From positions 4,216,001 through 4,280,000 of the forward strand of contig NZ_CP016948.1 of NCBI RefSeq assembly GCF_001642805.2: 64,000 nt of DNA, written 5' to 3'. Below are positions 27,644 through 36,819 of the stretch, piece by piece. The position numbers and the translations under genes were made by a program. Below the pieces are notes generated by a model. It was not told where the DNA came from and searched no databases. It saw nothing but the letters and a program-made list of their open reading frames with translations. The stretch comes from Serratia surfactantfaciens (GTDB taxonomy: Bacteria; Pseudomonadota; Gammaproteobacteria; Enterobacterales; Enterobacteriaceae). Position 1 is the first letter of the stretch. Each line of letters starts with the position of its first letter.

Positions 27644-29281
27644 ATGGCGAGCTATTTTATTGGCGTAGATGTGGGCACCGGAAGCGCGCGCGCAGGCGTA
27701 TTCGATCTCAACGGCCGCATGGTCGGTCAGGCCAGCCGGGCCATCGACCTGTATCGGCCAAAGGCGGATTTCGTCGAGCAGTCGTCGGATAACATCTGGC
27801 AGGCGGTGTGCAATGCGGTGCGCGACGCGGTCAACCAGGCCGACATCAACCCGATCCAGGTTAAAGGGTTGGGCTTCGACGCCACTTGTTCGCTGGTGGT
27901 GCTGGATAAAGAAGGCAAACCGCTGACCGTCAGCCCTTCAGGCCGCACCGAGCAGAACATCATCGTGTGGATGGATCACCGGGCGATCGCCCAGGCCGAG
28001 CGCATCAACGCCACCAAACACCGGGTGCTGGATTTCGTCGGCGGCATCATTTCGCCGGAGATGCAGACGCCGAAACTGCTGTGGCTGAAACAGCACATGC
28101 CCACCACCTGGGCCAACGCCGGCTACCTGTTCGATCTGCCGGACTTCCTCACCTGGCGCGCCACCCAGGACGCCACCCGTTCGCTGTGCTCGACGGTGTG
28201 CAAGTGGACCTATCTCGGCCACGAACAGCGTTGGGACAAGAGCTACTTCCAGCAGATCGGGCTGGAAGACCTGCTGGAACACGACGCGGCCAAGATCGGC
28301 AGCGACGTCAAAATGATGGGTGAACCGTTGGGCCACGGCCTGACCCAGCGCGCCGCCAACGAAATGGGCCTGATCGCCGGCACGGCGGTGAGCGTATCGA
28401 TTATCGACGCGCACGCCGGCACCCTCGGCACGCTGGGCGCTACCGGCGTCTCCGGTGAAGTGGCCGACTTCAACCGTCGTGTCGCGCTGATCGGCGGCAC
28501 CTCCACCGGCCATATGGCGATGTCGCGCACCGCGCGCTTTATCGGTGGCGTCTGGGGGCCGTACTATTCGGCGATCCTGCCGGAATACTGGCTGAACGAA
28601 GGCGGCCAGTCCGCCACCGGCGCGCTGATCGATCATGTCATCCAGTCGCACCCGTGCTACCCGGAGCTGCTGGCGCAGGCAAAAACCCAGGGCCAGACCA
28701 TTTATGAGGTGTTGAACGCCATTCTGCGCCGCATGGCCGGTGAGCCGGAGAACATCGCGTTCCTGACGCAGGACATTCATATGCTGCCGTACTTCCACGG
28801 CAACCGCTCGCCGCGCGCCAACCCGACGCTGACCGGCATCCTGACCGGGCTGAAGCTGTCGCGCACGCCGGAGGACATGGCGCTGCACTACCTGGCCACC
28901 ATCCAGGCCATCGCGCTCGGCACCCGCCACATCATCGAAACCATGAACCACAGCGGCTACAGCATCGACACCATCATGGCCAGCGGCGGCGGCACCAAGA
29001 ACCCGATCTTCGTGCAGGAGCACGCCAACGCCACCGGCTGCGCCATGCTGCTGCCGGAGGAGAGCGAAGCGATGCTGCTGGGCGGTGCAATGATGGGCAC
29101 CGTGGCGGCAGGCGTGTTCGACACCTTGCCGGAGGCGATGAGCGCCATGAGCCGCATCGGCAAGACGGTCACGCCGCAGACCAACCAGATTAAAAGCTAT
29201 TACGACCGCAAATACCGGGTGTTCCACGAGTTGTACAACGACCACATGAAATACCGCCGGTTGATGCAGGAGGAGGCGTGA
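27644..29281 (+). CDS. FGGY-family pentulose kinase (D-ribulokinase-like)
   Basis: 545 residues with the FGGY kinase N-domain (YFIGVDVGTGSARAGVFD, phosphate loop) and C-domain (IMASGGGTKNPIFVQEHANATGC, ATP site). IVWMDHRAIAQAE and the AHAGTLGTLG segment fit the ribulokinase branch that includes bacterial and human D-ribulokinase rather than AraB. The likely reaction is phosphorylation of D-ribulose (or a related pentulose) after import by the upstream transporter. It ends inside the start of the SIS gene. Confidence 0.82.
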   Translation: MASYFIGVDVGTGSARAGVFDLNGRMVGQASRAIDLYRPKADFVEQSSDNIWQAVCNAVRDAVNQADINPIQVKGLGFDATCSLVVLDKEGKPLTVSPSGRTEQNIIVWMDHRAIAQAERINATKHRVLDFVGGIISPEMQTPKLLWLKQHMPTTWANAGYLFDLPDFLTWRATQDATRSLCSTVCKWTYLGHEQRWDKSYFQQIGLEDLLEHDAAKIGSDVKMMGEPLGHGLTQRAANEMGLIAGTAVSVSIIDAHAGTLGTLGATGVSGEVADFNRRVALIGGTSTGHMAMSRTARFIGGVWGPYYSAILPEYWLNEGGQSATGALIDHVIQSHPCYPELLAQAKTQGQTIYEVLNAILRRMAGEPENIAFLTQDIHMLPYFHGNRSPRANPTLTGILTGLKLSRTPEDMALHYLATIQAIALGTRHIIETMNHSGYSIDTIMASGGGTKNPIFVQEHANATGCAMLLPEESEAMLLGGAMMGTVAAGVFDTLPEAMSAMSRIGKTVTPQTNQIKSYYDRKYRVFHELYNDHMKYRRLMQEEA

Positions 29282-29880
29282 TGCAGCAGGAATGGCGGCA
29301 GGCCCTCCAGGGCTGGCAAACCTACAGCCAGGAGCTGGCCCAGCTGGGCGAACGCCTCGACGCGCACACCTGGCAGCGCCTGCTGGCGCTGCTGGCCGAC
29401 TGCCACGGTAAAATCGCCGTCACTGGCGTCGGCACTTCGGGGATTGCGGCGCGCAAGATAGCCCATATGCTGGCCTGCGTGGAGCGGCCGGCGGTCTATC
29501 TCGACGCCACCGGCGCAGCGCATGGCGATCTGGGCTTTCTGCGCGCCGACGATCTGCTGATCCTGATCTCGCGCGGCGGCAATTCCGACGAGCTGACCCG
29601 CCTGCTGCCGACGCTGCAGGCCAAGGGGGTGACGCTGATCGCGGTGACGGAAAATCCGCATTCTGCCATCGCGCAGGCGGCGCAGCTGACGATCGCTACC
29701 GGGGTGCAGAAGGAGATAGATCCGCTGAACATGCTGGCCACCACCTCAATTGTGCTGGTGTTGGCGATCTTCGACGCCGCCTGCGCCTGCCTGATGGCGC
29801 GCAGCGGTTATGACAAGGACGCCTTGCTGGCGGTGCATCCGGGCGGCGGCGTAGGGAAAAGTTTGCGGGAACAGCGTTGA
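29281..29880 (+). CDS. Single-domain SIS protein (KpsF/GutQ/KdsD-like)
   Basis: 199 residues: one SIS phosphosugar-binding domain with no CBS pair, about 120 residues shorter than KdsD/GutQ. Compared with arabinose-5-phosphate isomerase, His81 (HGDLG), Glu104, Glu145 and His186 (HPGG) are kept, but the lysine of GxGKSG is Thr52 (GVGTSG). ATG chosen at 29281, six bases after GGAGG and overlapping the kinase stop by one base. The context suggests isomerisation of the kinase product, for instance ribulose-5-phosphate; the missing lysine argues for a different substrate or chemistry. Confidence 0.78.
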   Translation: MQQEWRQALQGWQTYSQELAQLGERLDAHTWQRLLALLADCHGKIAVTGVGTSGIAARKIAHMLACVERPAVYLDATGAAHGDLGFLRADDLLILISRGGNSDELTRLLPTLQAKGVTLIAVTENPHSAIAQAAQLTIATGVQKEIDPLNMLATTSIVLVLAIFDAACACLMARSGYDKDALLAVHPGGGVGKSLREQR

Positions 29881-29907
29881 GGGCCCGACACGCGGGCCCG
29901 GCAGAGA

Positions 29908-30654
29908 TTACAGCGGCATGTAGATATCGAAGCGGTGGCTCTTGGTCAGCGTGGCGGCGTGCGCCGGCACGTCGGCCAGCGGCGGCGCGTAGTCCGGGCG
30001 TTTCACCACCACGCGCTTGGTCGCCAAACGGCGCGCCGGTTCCAGCAGGCCGTCGGCGTCATCGTCGCTGCCTACCAGCGATTGAAACACCCGCATCTCT
30101 TTCTTCACCAGCGCGCTTTTCTGCTTGTGCGGGAACATCGGATCGAGATACACCACCTCGGGACGCGGGCTGAGATCCGCCAGCGCCGTCAGGCTGGAGG
30201 CGTGCAGCAGCGTCAGGCGCTCGCGTAGCCACGGGCCGATTTCCGCATCCTGATAACCGCGCTGCAGGCCGTCGTCCAGCAACGCCGCCACCACCGGATT
30301 GCGTTCCAGCATCCGTACCCGGCAGCCCAGCGCCGCCAGCACGAACGCGTCGCGCCCCAGCCCGGCGGTGGCGTCCACCACGTCCGGCAGGTAGCTGCCC
30401 TTGATGCCGACCGCTTTGGCCACCGCCTCGCCGCGGCCGCCGCCGAAGCGGCGCCGGTGCGCCATGGCGCCGGAGACAAAATCGACGTAGATCCCGCCGA
30501 GCTTCGGCTCGTCGCGCTTGCGCAGTTCCAGCCGCTGCGGGGTCAATACCAGCGCCATCGGCGCGTCGTCATCAGACGCCAGCCGCCAGCGCTGCGCCAA
30601 AACAGACAAGGCGCCGGGATCGGCGCCTGCTTCACACAATAAACACACGCTCAC
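29908..30654 (-). CDS. rsmJ: 16S rRNA (guanine1516-N2)-methyltransferase RsmJ
   Basis: 248 residues, near-identical to E. coli RsmJ (YhiQ) through [35 protein letters not shown] and the SAM motif [16 protein letters not shown]; the catalytic motif is [10 protein letters not shown]. It methylates the exocyclic amine of G1516 in 16S rRNA. Starts at GTG 30654, matching the E. coli N-terminus. Eight bases after prlC; co-transcribed with it as in E. coli. Confidence 0.95.
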   Translation of the reverse strand: MSVCLLCEAGADPGALSVLAQRWRLASDDDAPMALVLTPQRLELRKRDEPKLGGIYVDFVSGAMAHRRRFGGGRGEAVAKAVGIKGSYLPDVVDATAGLGRDAFVLAALGCRVRMLERNPVVAALLDDGLQRGYQDAEIGPWLRERLTLLHASSLTALADLSPRPEVVYLDPMFPHKQKSALVKKEMRVFQSLVGSDDDADGLLEPARRLATKRVVVKRPDYAPPLADVPAHAATLTKSHRFDIYMPL

Positions 30655-30662
30655 GTGTCGGG

Positions 30663-32705
30663 TTATCCTTTAATGCCGTAATGGCGCAGCATAGCATCCA
30701 GCTGCGGCTCGCGGCCACGGAAGCGTTTGAACAGCGCCATCGGCTCTTCCGAACCGCCGCGCGACAGGATGTTGTCGAGGAAGGATTTGCCGGTTTCGGC
30801 GTTGAAGATCCCCTCTTCTTCGAAGCGCGAGTAGGCGTCGGCCGACAGCACTTCCGCCCACAGATAGCTGTAGTAACCCGCCGCGTAGCCGCCGGCGAAG
30901 ATGTGGCTGAAGGCGTGCGGGAAGCGGCCCCAGCTCGGCGAAGGCACCACCGCCACCATTTTCTTCACTTCCGCCAGCGTCGGCAGGATCTGCGCCCCTT
31001 TTTCCGGGCTGTATTCGAAGTGCATGCGGAAATCGAACAGGCCGAACTCCAGCTGGCGCAGGATAAACAGCGCCGCCTGGTAATTCTTGGCCGCCAGCAG
31101 CTTGTCGAGCATTTCCTTCGGCAGCGGCTCGCCGCTCTGATAGTGGCCGGAGATAAACGCCAGCGCTTCCGGCTCCCAGCACCAGTTTTCCATAAACTGG
31201 CTCGGCAGCTCGACCGCATCCCACGGCACCCCGTTGATGCCGGAGACGCCGGCGGTATCGATCTGCGTCAGCATGTGATGCAAACCGTGGCCGAATTCGT
31301 GGAACAGCGTGGTCACTTCGTTATGGGTGAACAGCGCCGGCTGGTCGCCCAGCGGGCGGTTGAAGTTGCAGGTCAGGTAAGCGACCGGTTTTTGCAGCGT
31401 GCCGTCGGCCTTGCGCAGGCTGCCGACGCAGTCGTCCATCCAGGCGCCGCCGCGTTTGTTTTCGCGGGCGTACAGATCGAGGTAGAAGCTGCCGCGCAGC
31501 TCGCCGTCGGCGTCGAACAGATCGAAGAAGCGCACGTCCGGATGCCAGGTCTCGACGTCTTTACGCTCTTTGGCGGTGATGCCGTAGATGCGTTTCACCA
31601 CTTCGAACAGCCCTTCCACCACCCGCTGCTCCGGGAAGTACGGGCGCAGTTGCTCGTCGCTGATGGAGAACAGGTGCTGTTTCTGTTTTTCGCCGTAATA
31701 GGTGATGTCCCAGGCTTCGAGCTCGTCCACGCCATAGTGCTGTTTGGCGAAGGCGCGCAGCTGCGCCAGCTCCTGCTCGGCCTGCGGACGGGCGCGCTTG
31801 GCCAGATCGCTCAGGAAGCCGATCACCTGCTCCGGGCTTTCCGCCATCTTGGTCGCCAGCGACTTGTCGGCGTAGGTGTCGAAGCCCAGCAGCTGAGCCA
31901 GCTCATGGCGCAGCGCCAGCGTTTCCGCCATCACTTCGCTGTTGTCCCATTTGCCGGCGTTCGGTCCCTGATCGGAAGCGCGGGTGGCGAAGGCGCGGTA
32001 CATCTCTTCGCGCAGCGCGCGATTGTCGGCGTAGGTCAGCACCGGCAGGTAGCTCGGCATATCCAGCGTCAGCAGCCAGCCGTCCTGCTCTTTGGCCTGC
32101 GCCATCGCCTGCGCCTGCGCCAGAGCGCTTTCCGGCAGGCCGCTCAGTTCCGCTTCGTCGGTAATCAGCTTGCTCCAGCCCATGGTCGCGTCGAGCACGT
32201 TATTGCTGTAGGTGGAACCCAGCTCGGACAGGCGCGCGACGATCTCGCCGTAGCGCTGCTGTTTGTCCGCCGACAGGCCGATGCCCGACAGTTCGAAGTC
32301 GCGCAGCGCATTGTCCACCGCCTTGCGCTGCGGCACGCTCAGCGCCTCGAACGCCGCGCCCTCTTTCAGGCTGCGGTAGGCCTGGTACAGCCCTTCGTGC
32401 TGGCCGACCCAGGTGCCGTACTCGGACAGCAGCGGCAGCGCCTGTTCATAGGCGGCGCGCAGCTCCGGGCTGTTTTTCACCGAGTTCAGGTGCCCGATCG
32501 GCGACCAGATGCGCGACAGGCGATCGTCCGACTCCGCCAACGGCTGACACAGATTGTCCCAGGTGAACGGCCCCGGCTGCGCGACCACGCGCTCTACCGC
32601 GGCGCGGCAGTCCGCCAGAGCGGATTGCACCGCAGGCACGATATCTTCAGGGCGGATCGCCGAGAACGGCGGCAGGGAAAACGGGGTCAGCAACGGATTT
32701 GTCAT
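30663..32705 (-). CDS. prlC: Oligopeptidase A
   Basis: 680 residues, M3 zinc metallopeptidase. The [11 protein letters not shown] segment carries the HExxH zinc site, with the third ligand in the downstream [10 protein letters not shown]. Length equals E. coli PrlC (OpdA). It degrades short peptides, including signal peptides, in the cytoplasm. First gene of the prlC-rsmJ operon. Confidence 0.96.
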   Translation of the reverse strand: MTNPLLTPFSLPPFSAIRPEDIVPAVQSALADCRAAVERVVAQPGPFTWDNLCQPLAESDDRLSRIWSPIGHLNSVKNSPELRAAYEQALPLLSEYGTWVGQHEGLYQAYRSLKEGAAFEALSVPQRKAVDNALRDFELSGIGLSADKQQRYGEIVARLSELGSTYSNNVLDATMGWSKLITDEAELSGLPESALAQAQAMAQAKEQDGWLLTLDMPSYLPVLTYADNRALREEMYRAFATRASDQGPNAGKWDNSEVMAETLALRHELAQLLGFDTYADKSLATKMAESPEQVIGFLSDLAKRARPQAEQELAQLRAFAKQHYGVDELEAWDITYYGEKQKQHLFSISDEQLRPYFPEQRVVEGLFEVVKRIYGITAKERKDVETWHPDVRFFDLFDADGELRGSFYLDLYARENKRGGAWMDDCVGSLRKADGTLQKPVAYLTCNFNRPLGDQPALFTHNEVTTLFHEFGHGLHHMLTQIDTAGVSGINGVPWDAVELPSQFMENWCWEPEALAFISGHYQSGEPLPKEMLDKLLAAKNYQAALFILRQLEFGLFDFRMHFEYSPEKGAQILPTLAEVKKMVAVVPSPSWGRFPHAFSHIFAGGYAAGYYSYLWAEVLSADAYSRFEEEGIFNAETGKSFLDNILSRGGSEEPMALFKRFRGREPQLDAMLRHYGIKG

Positions 32706-32823
32706 AGGGCAGTCCTGATTAGCGTTGAGGCCCGCCGCGGGGGCGAGCCTTAAAATGCGTATGAATCTCTAACATGGAGCCAGACAGCAGGAAAATCAAT
32801 GCCCGGCGTTGATCGTTCGTGCC

Positions 32824-33285
32824 TTAAACGGCACTTTGGCGGATGCGGGCGGCCAGCGCCGCCAGCTGCTCGTCGTCGGCGCGCGCGGCGTCGTGGGAGG
32901 AGATATAGCCCTCGTAGCGTTCGAAAAACTTCGGCGAGGTCGATTCGATCGGCCGCCACTGCTCCAGCGACGCGGTACCGTGCAGCGGGATCAGTTTGGC
33001 GTGCACATGATCGACGCCGTAGCCTTCGAACACCATGCCGCAGCGGCCGACGTCGTCGAACGCGCGGTCCAGCTGCTTCGCCACCCGTTTGGTCGCCAGC
33101 ATCAGCGCGCTCAGTACCTCGTCCGGCAGCTCAAACGCGTAGCTCGGGTGGTGCGCCTTGGGGATCACCACGCTGAAACCGTCGGTGTTGGGAAAGATGG
33201 ACAGGAACGCCAGATGGTCGTCGTCTTCCCAGATTTTATGGCACGGCGCCTTGCCCGCCACGATGTCGCAAAAAATGCAGCTCAT
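32824..33285 (-). CDS. HIT family protein, HxHxK variant
   Basis: 153 residues with N-terminal CIFCDIVAGKAPCH (possible zinc-binding cysteines) and the histidine-triad strand. The motif reads H93-V-H95-A-K97, so the middle, nucleophilic histidine is kept but the third histidine is lysine. Family members hydrolyse or transfer nucleotides from phosphoramidates or dinucleotides. ATG 33285 follows AAGGAG; the upstream extension is not HIT-like. It lies 16 bases after the ASCH gene and forms an operon with it, inserted between prlC and rlmJ relative to E. coli. Confidence 0.85.
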   Translation of the reverse strand: MSCIFCDIVAGKAPCHKIWEDDDHLAFLSIFPNTDGFSVVIPKAHHPSYAFELPDEVLSALMLATKRVAKQLDRAFDDVGRCGMVFEGYGVDHVHAKLIPLHGTASLEQWRPIESTSPKFFERYEGYISSHDAARADDEQLAALAARIRQSAV

Positions 33286-33301
33286 CCTTTCTCCTTGTGA
33301 T

Positions 33302-33706
33302 TCACAGCGTTTCAACCAGTTCGAACTCTTCGAACACCAGCCACATGTCCGGCGCAAAAGTGCCCTCGCGGGTAAAGAACTCTTGATGCCCCTGGCGCCA
33401 AAACGCCAGGCTTTTGTCGCCTTCGCCCTCTTTGGCCGCCATCTCAGCGGTCATCCGGTCATAGCGCACCAAACGCAGCGCCAGGGTTTTGATCACGCAG
33501 GCCGGTTCGCCACGGCCGTCGAGAATAATGTTATCGTCGCCGATCATCGGCGTTTGCTCCCGGCGATAGCTCGCATAGGAGCTGCAGGTGGCGGTCTTTT
33601 CCCCGCTCAGCACCAACTGCAGCAGTTCGTCAGCCAATTCGGGGCCGTCGCCAAACGCCCAGCGCGCCGCGTCGGGGTAGTTTGCCAAAATCGCCTGTTT
33701 GCTCAT
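33302..33706 (-). CDS. ASCH domain-containing protein
   Basis: 134 residues. The core LVLSGEKTATCSSYASYRREQTPMIGDDNIILDGRGEPACVIKT matches the ASCH domain, a PUA-like beta barrel thought to bind RNA; GDKSLAFWRQGHQEFF and DMWLVFEEFELV complete it. Some relatives are amidohydrolases of modified cytidine, so an enzymatic role is possible. ATG 33706 is followed by a standard start; AAGGGACAGGACG provides the ribosome site. Divergent from rlmJ. Confidence 0.83.
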   Translation of the reverse strand: MSKQAILANYPDAARWAFGDGPELADELLQLVLSGEKTATCSSYASYRREQTPMIGDDNIILDGRGEPACVIKTLALRLVRYDRMTAEMAAKEGEGDKSLAFWRQGHQEFFTREGTFAPDMWLVFEEFELVETL

Positions 33707-33841
33707 CGTCCTGTCCCTTTCTGTGAACGTCTGCGGCAACGGAGTCCAGTTTTTCCCGGCCAGACAGTTTATACTGTGCAGATTATAAGCCTTATTGCAT
33801 TGAATGCTCCGCCTGCGGAGCACAAGGAACCGCCACCCGTC

Positions 33842-34684
33842 ATGTTAAGTTATCGCCACAGTTTCCACGCCGGCAACCACGCCGACGTGCTCAAGCACAC
33901 CGTTCAGAGCCTGATCATCGAGTCGCTGAAGGAAAAAGAGAAGCCGTTCCTGTATCTGGACACCCACTCGGGCGCGGGTCGTTATCAGCTCAGCGGCGAA
34001 CACGCCGAGCGCACCGGCGAATACCTGGAAGGCATCGGCTTGCTGTGGCAGCGCGACGATCTGCCGGAAGAGCTGGCGGCCTATATGAGCGTGGTGCATA
34101 ACTTCAACCGTTCCGGCACGCTGCGCTATTATCCTGGCTCGCCGCTGATCGCCCGCCAGCTGCTGCGCCCGCAGGACAAAATCCACCTGACCGAGCTGCA
34201 CCCGAGCGACTACCCGCTGCTGCGCAGCGAATTCCAGAAAGACGAGCGCGCCAAAGTGCAGCGCGCCGACGGCTATCAGCAGCTGAAATCCCAGCTGCCG
34301 CCACTGTCGCGCCGCGGTCTGATCCTGATGGACCCGCCGTATGAAATGAAGACCGATTACCAGGACGTGGTCAAAGGCATTCAGGAAGGCTACAAGCGTT
34401 TCGCCACCGGCACCTACGCGCTGTGGTATCCGGTCGTGATGCGCCAGCAGATCAAACGCATGCTGCGCGATCTGGAAGCCACCGGCATTCGCCGCATTCT
34501 GCAGATCGAACTGGCGGTGAAGCCCGACAGCGATCAGCGCGGCATGACCGCCTCCGGCATGATCGTCATCAACCCGCCGTGGAAGCTGGAACAGCAGATG
34601 AAAAACGTGCTGCCGTGGCTGCACAAGGTGCTGGTGCCGTCGGGCATCGGCCACCATCTGGTGAACTGGGTGGTACCGGAATAA
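33842..34684 (+). CDS. rlmJ: 23S rRNA (adenine2030-N6)-methyltransferase RlmJ
   Basis: 280 residues, the same length as E. coli RlmJ (YhiR). [18 protein letters not shown] opens the protein, the SAM site is [11 protein letters not shown] and the catalytic motif is LMDPPYE. It methylates A2030 of 23S rRNA. Although the frame is open far upstream, the ATG at 33842 aligns with the family start. It is followed by gor, as in E. coli. Confidence 0.95.
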   Translation: MLSYRHSFHAGNHADVLKHTVQSLIIESLKEKEKPFLYLDTHSGAGRYQLSGEHAERTGEYLEGIGLLWQRDDLPEELAAYMSVVHNFNRSGTLRYYPGSPLIARQLLRPQDKIHLTELHPSDYPLLRSEFQKDERAKVQRADGYQQLKSQLPPLSRRGLILMDPPYEMKTDYQDVVKGIQEGYKRFATGTYALWYPVVMRQQIKRMLRDLEATGIRRILQIELAVKPDSDQRGMTASGMIVINPPWKLEQQMKNVLPWLHKVLVPSGIGHHLVNWVVPE

Positions 34685-34814
34685 TCCCCAGCCGGGTGCG
34701 GTTCGCCGCGCCCTGCCTCCACCTATCGCAGCCATCGACGCAATCTTTGCGACAAACCCCGGTCAGGCGTTAAACTCTTACCCTCTTCAAATTCACAACT
34801 CATGGAAATCCCAG

Positions 34815-36167
34815 ATGACGAAACATTACGATTATCTAGCAATTGGCGGCGGCAGCGGCGGTATCGCATCGATCAACCGGGCAGCCATGTACGGCCAAAA
34901 GTGTGCGCTGATTGAAGCCAAAGAGCTGGGCGGCACCTGTGTAAACGTGGGTTGTGTACCGAAAAAAGTCATGTGGCACGCGGCGCAGATCGCCGAGGCT
35001 ATCCATCAATACGGCCCGGACTACGGCTTCGACACCACCGTCAACGCCTTCGACTGGAAAAAGCTGGTCGCCAACCGCACCGCCTATATCGATCGCATCC
35101 ACAACTCCTACGATAACGTGCTGGGCAAGAACAAGGTCGACGTGATCAAAGGCTTCGCGCGCTTCGTGGATGCTCACACCGTGGAAGTGAACGGCGAGAC
35201 CATCACCGCCGACCACATCCTGATCGCCACCGGCGGCCGCCCGAGCCATCCGGCTATTCCGGGCGCCGAATACGGCATCGACTCCGACGGCTTCTTTGAG
35301 CTGGACGCCATGCCGAAGCGCGTCGCCGTAGTCGGCGCCGGCTATATCGCCGTGGAGATCGCCGGCGTGCTGAACGCGCTGGGCGCCGAAACGCACCTGT
35401 TCGTGCGCAAGCACGCGCCGCTGCGCAGCTTCGATCCGATGATCGTCGAAACCCTGGTGGAAGTGATGAACACCGAAGGGCCGAGCCTGCACACCGAATC
35501 GGTGCCGAAAGCGATCGTCAAGAACGCCGACGGCAGCCTGACGCTGCAGCTGGAAAACGGCAAAGCATTCACCGTCGACTGCCTGATCTGGGCCATCGGC
35601 CGCGAACCGGCGACCGACAACCTGAACCTCGGCGTCACCGGGGTGAAAACCAACGAGCAAGGCTACATTGACGTCGATAAGTTCCAGAACACCAACGTCA
35701 AAGGCATCTACGCCGTGGGCGACAACACCGGCGCGGTAGAGCTGACCCCGGTCGCCGTAGCCGCCGGCCGCCGCCTGTCCGAACGCCTGTTCAACAACAA
35801 GCCGGAAGAGCATCTGGACTACAGCAACATCGCCACCGTGGTGTTCAGCCACCCGCCGATCGGCACCGTTGGCCTGACCGAGCCGGAAGCCATCGAGAAG
35901 TTCGGCGCGGACAACGTGAAGGTGTACAAATCCTCCTTCACCGCCATGTACAGCGCCGTGACGCAGCACCGCCAGCCGTGCCGCATGAAGCTGGTGTGCG
36001 CGGGTAAAGAAGAGAAAATCGTCGGCCTGCACGGCATCGGCTTCGGCATGGACGAGATCCTGCAGGGCTTCGCCGTAGCGGTGAAGATGGGCGCCACCAA
36101 GAAGGACTTCGACAACACCGTGGCCATCCACCCGACCGCGGCGGAAGAGTTCGTCACCATGCGCTAA
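34815..36167 (+). CDS. gor: Glutathione reductase
   Basis: 450 residues. FAD motif [15 protein letters not shown], redox-active disulfide [18 protein letters not shown] motif [15 protein letters not shown] and the C-terminal [12 protein letters not shown] with the catalytic His-Glu pair. It reduces oxidised glutathione with NADPH in the cytoplasm. Own promoter region of 130 bases and own terminator. Confidence 0.97.
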   Translation: MTKHYDYLAIGGGSGGIASINRAAMYGQKCALIEAKELGGTCVNVGCVPKKVMWHAAQIAEAIHQYGPDYGFDTTVNAFDWKKLVANRTAYIDRIHNSYDNVLGKNKVDVIKGFARFVDAHTVEVNGETITADHILIATGGRPSHPAIPGAEYGIDSDGFFELDAMPKRVAVVGAGYIAVEIAGVLNALGAETHLFVRKHAPLRSFDPMIVETLVEVMNTEGPSLHTESVPKAIVKNADGSLTLQLENGKAFTVDCLIWAIGREPATDNLNLGVTGVKTNEQGYIDVDKFQNTNVKGIYAVGDNTGAVELTPVAVAAGRRLSERLFNNKPEEHLDYSNIATVVFSHPPIGTVGLTEPEAIEKFGADNVKVYKSSFTAMYSAVTQHRQPCRMKLVCAGKEEKIVGLHGIGFGMDEILQGFAVAVKMGATKKDFDNTVAIHPTAAEEFVTMR

Positions 36168-36188
36168 CCGCTGCGGTTAGCCAACTCG

Positions 36189-36220
36189 CAGGCCGGATAA
36201 TTACCGGCCTGTTCTTTTTG
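36189..36220 (+). terminator. Rho-independent terminator of gor
   Basis: Stem CAGGCCGG/CCGGCCTG with seven-base loop ATAATTA, followed by TTCTTTTTG. Confidence 0.85.
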
Positions 36221-36324
36221 TGCGGTTTACTATTCCCTTCGCACCCGCCTGCTTTTTCTGCCATTATTCAGCCTGATAAATTAGCGGGACTGATACAACC
36301 TCCCCGCGCCTCTGGAGAACACCG

Positions 36325-36819
36325 ATGCTGTTCAAACTATGCAAAACCCTTGCGATGGCCTGCGTGGCCCTGATTATCGCCCAGAGCAGCGCGCTCAGCT
36401 TTACCCTGGAAGTGGCGGGCAAGATCGACAACGTGACCGACCCGGTCAACAAAAGCTATCTGTTCACCGATAAGCAACTGTTGGCGATGCCGGTGCGCAG
36501 CATCACCACCTCCACCTCCTGGACACCGCAGAGAAAGTTTGAAGGGATTTCGGTGGCCGATATTCTGGAGCGCGTCGGCGCCAGAGGCGAAACGCTGACC
36601 TTCTACGCGCTGAACGACTATTACATCGACGTGCCGCTGTCGGACGTCAAGAAGTACAACATGATCCTGGCCTACAAGATGGACGGGGAGATGCTGAAGC
36701 TCAGAAACTTCGGCCCGCTGTTCCTGGTTTACCCGCGCGACGCCGCCGGGCCTGAGCTGAACTCGCCGCTCTACAACTCGCGCTTTATCTGGCAAGTCGA
36801 CCGGATCGTGATCAAATGA
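36325..36819 (+). CDS. Secreted SUOX-fold (oxidoreductase molybdopterin-binding-like) protein without cofactor cysteine
   Basis: 164 residues with a signal peptide (about 1-24, ALS). The mature part, with RKFEGISVADILERVG, YALNDYYIDVPLSDV and GPLFLVYP, has the fold of the sulfite-oxidase-type molybdopterin domain. The cofactor-ligating cysteine is missing: the equivalent stretch reads TSTSWTPQRKFEG and the mature protein has no cysteine. It is therefore unlikely to be a molybdoenzyme and more likely a periplasmic binding or sensing protein. Its stop overlaps the start of the hybrid kinase (ATGA), so the two are translationally coupled and probably one signalling unit. Fold assignment is by pattern and should be tested. 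Confidence 0.72.
   Translation: MLFKLCKTLAMACVALIIAQSSALSFTLEVAGKIDNVTDPVNKSYLFTDKQLLAMPVRSITTSTSWTPQRKFEGISVADILERVGARGETLTFYALNDYYIDVPLSDVKKYNMILAYKMDGEMLKLRNFGPLFLVYPRDAAGPELNSPLYNSRFIWQVDRIVIK

Noticed and set aside
23102..28000. LuxS/AI-2 (lsr) uptake operon
   Set aside because: The binding protein resembles LsrB, but lsrK, lsrF, lsrG and lsrR are missing and the kinase belongs to the D-ribulokinase branch.
30681..32753. 690-codon open frame antisense to prlC
   Set aside because: Complementary to a highly conserved M3 peptidase gene; the translation is rich in Arg, Gln and His with no domain or ribosome site. Long antisense frames are expected at this GC content.
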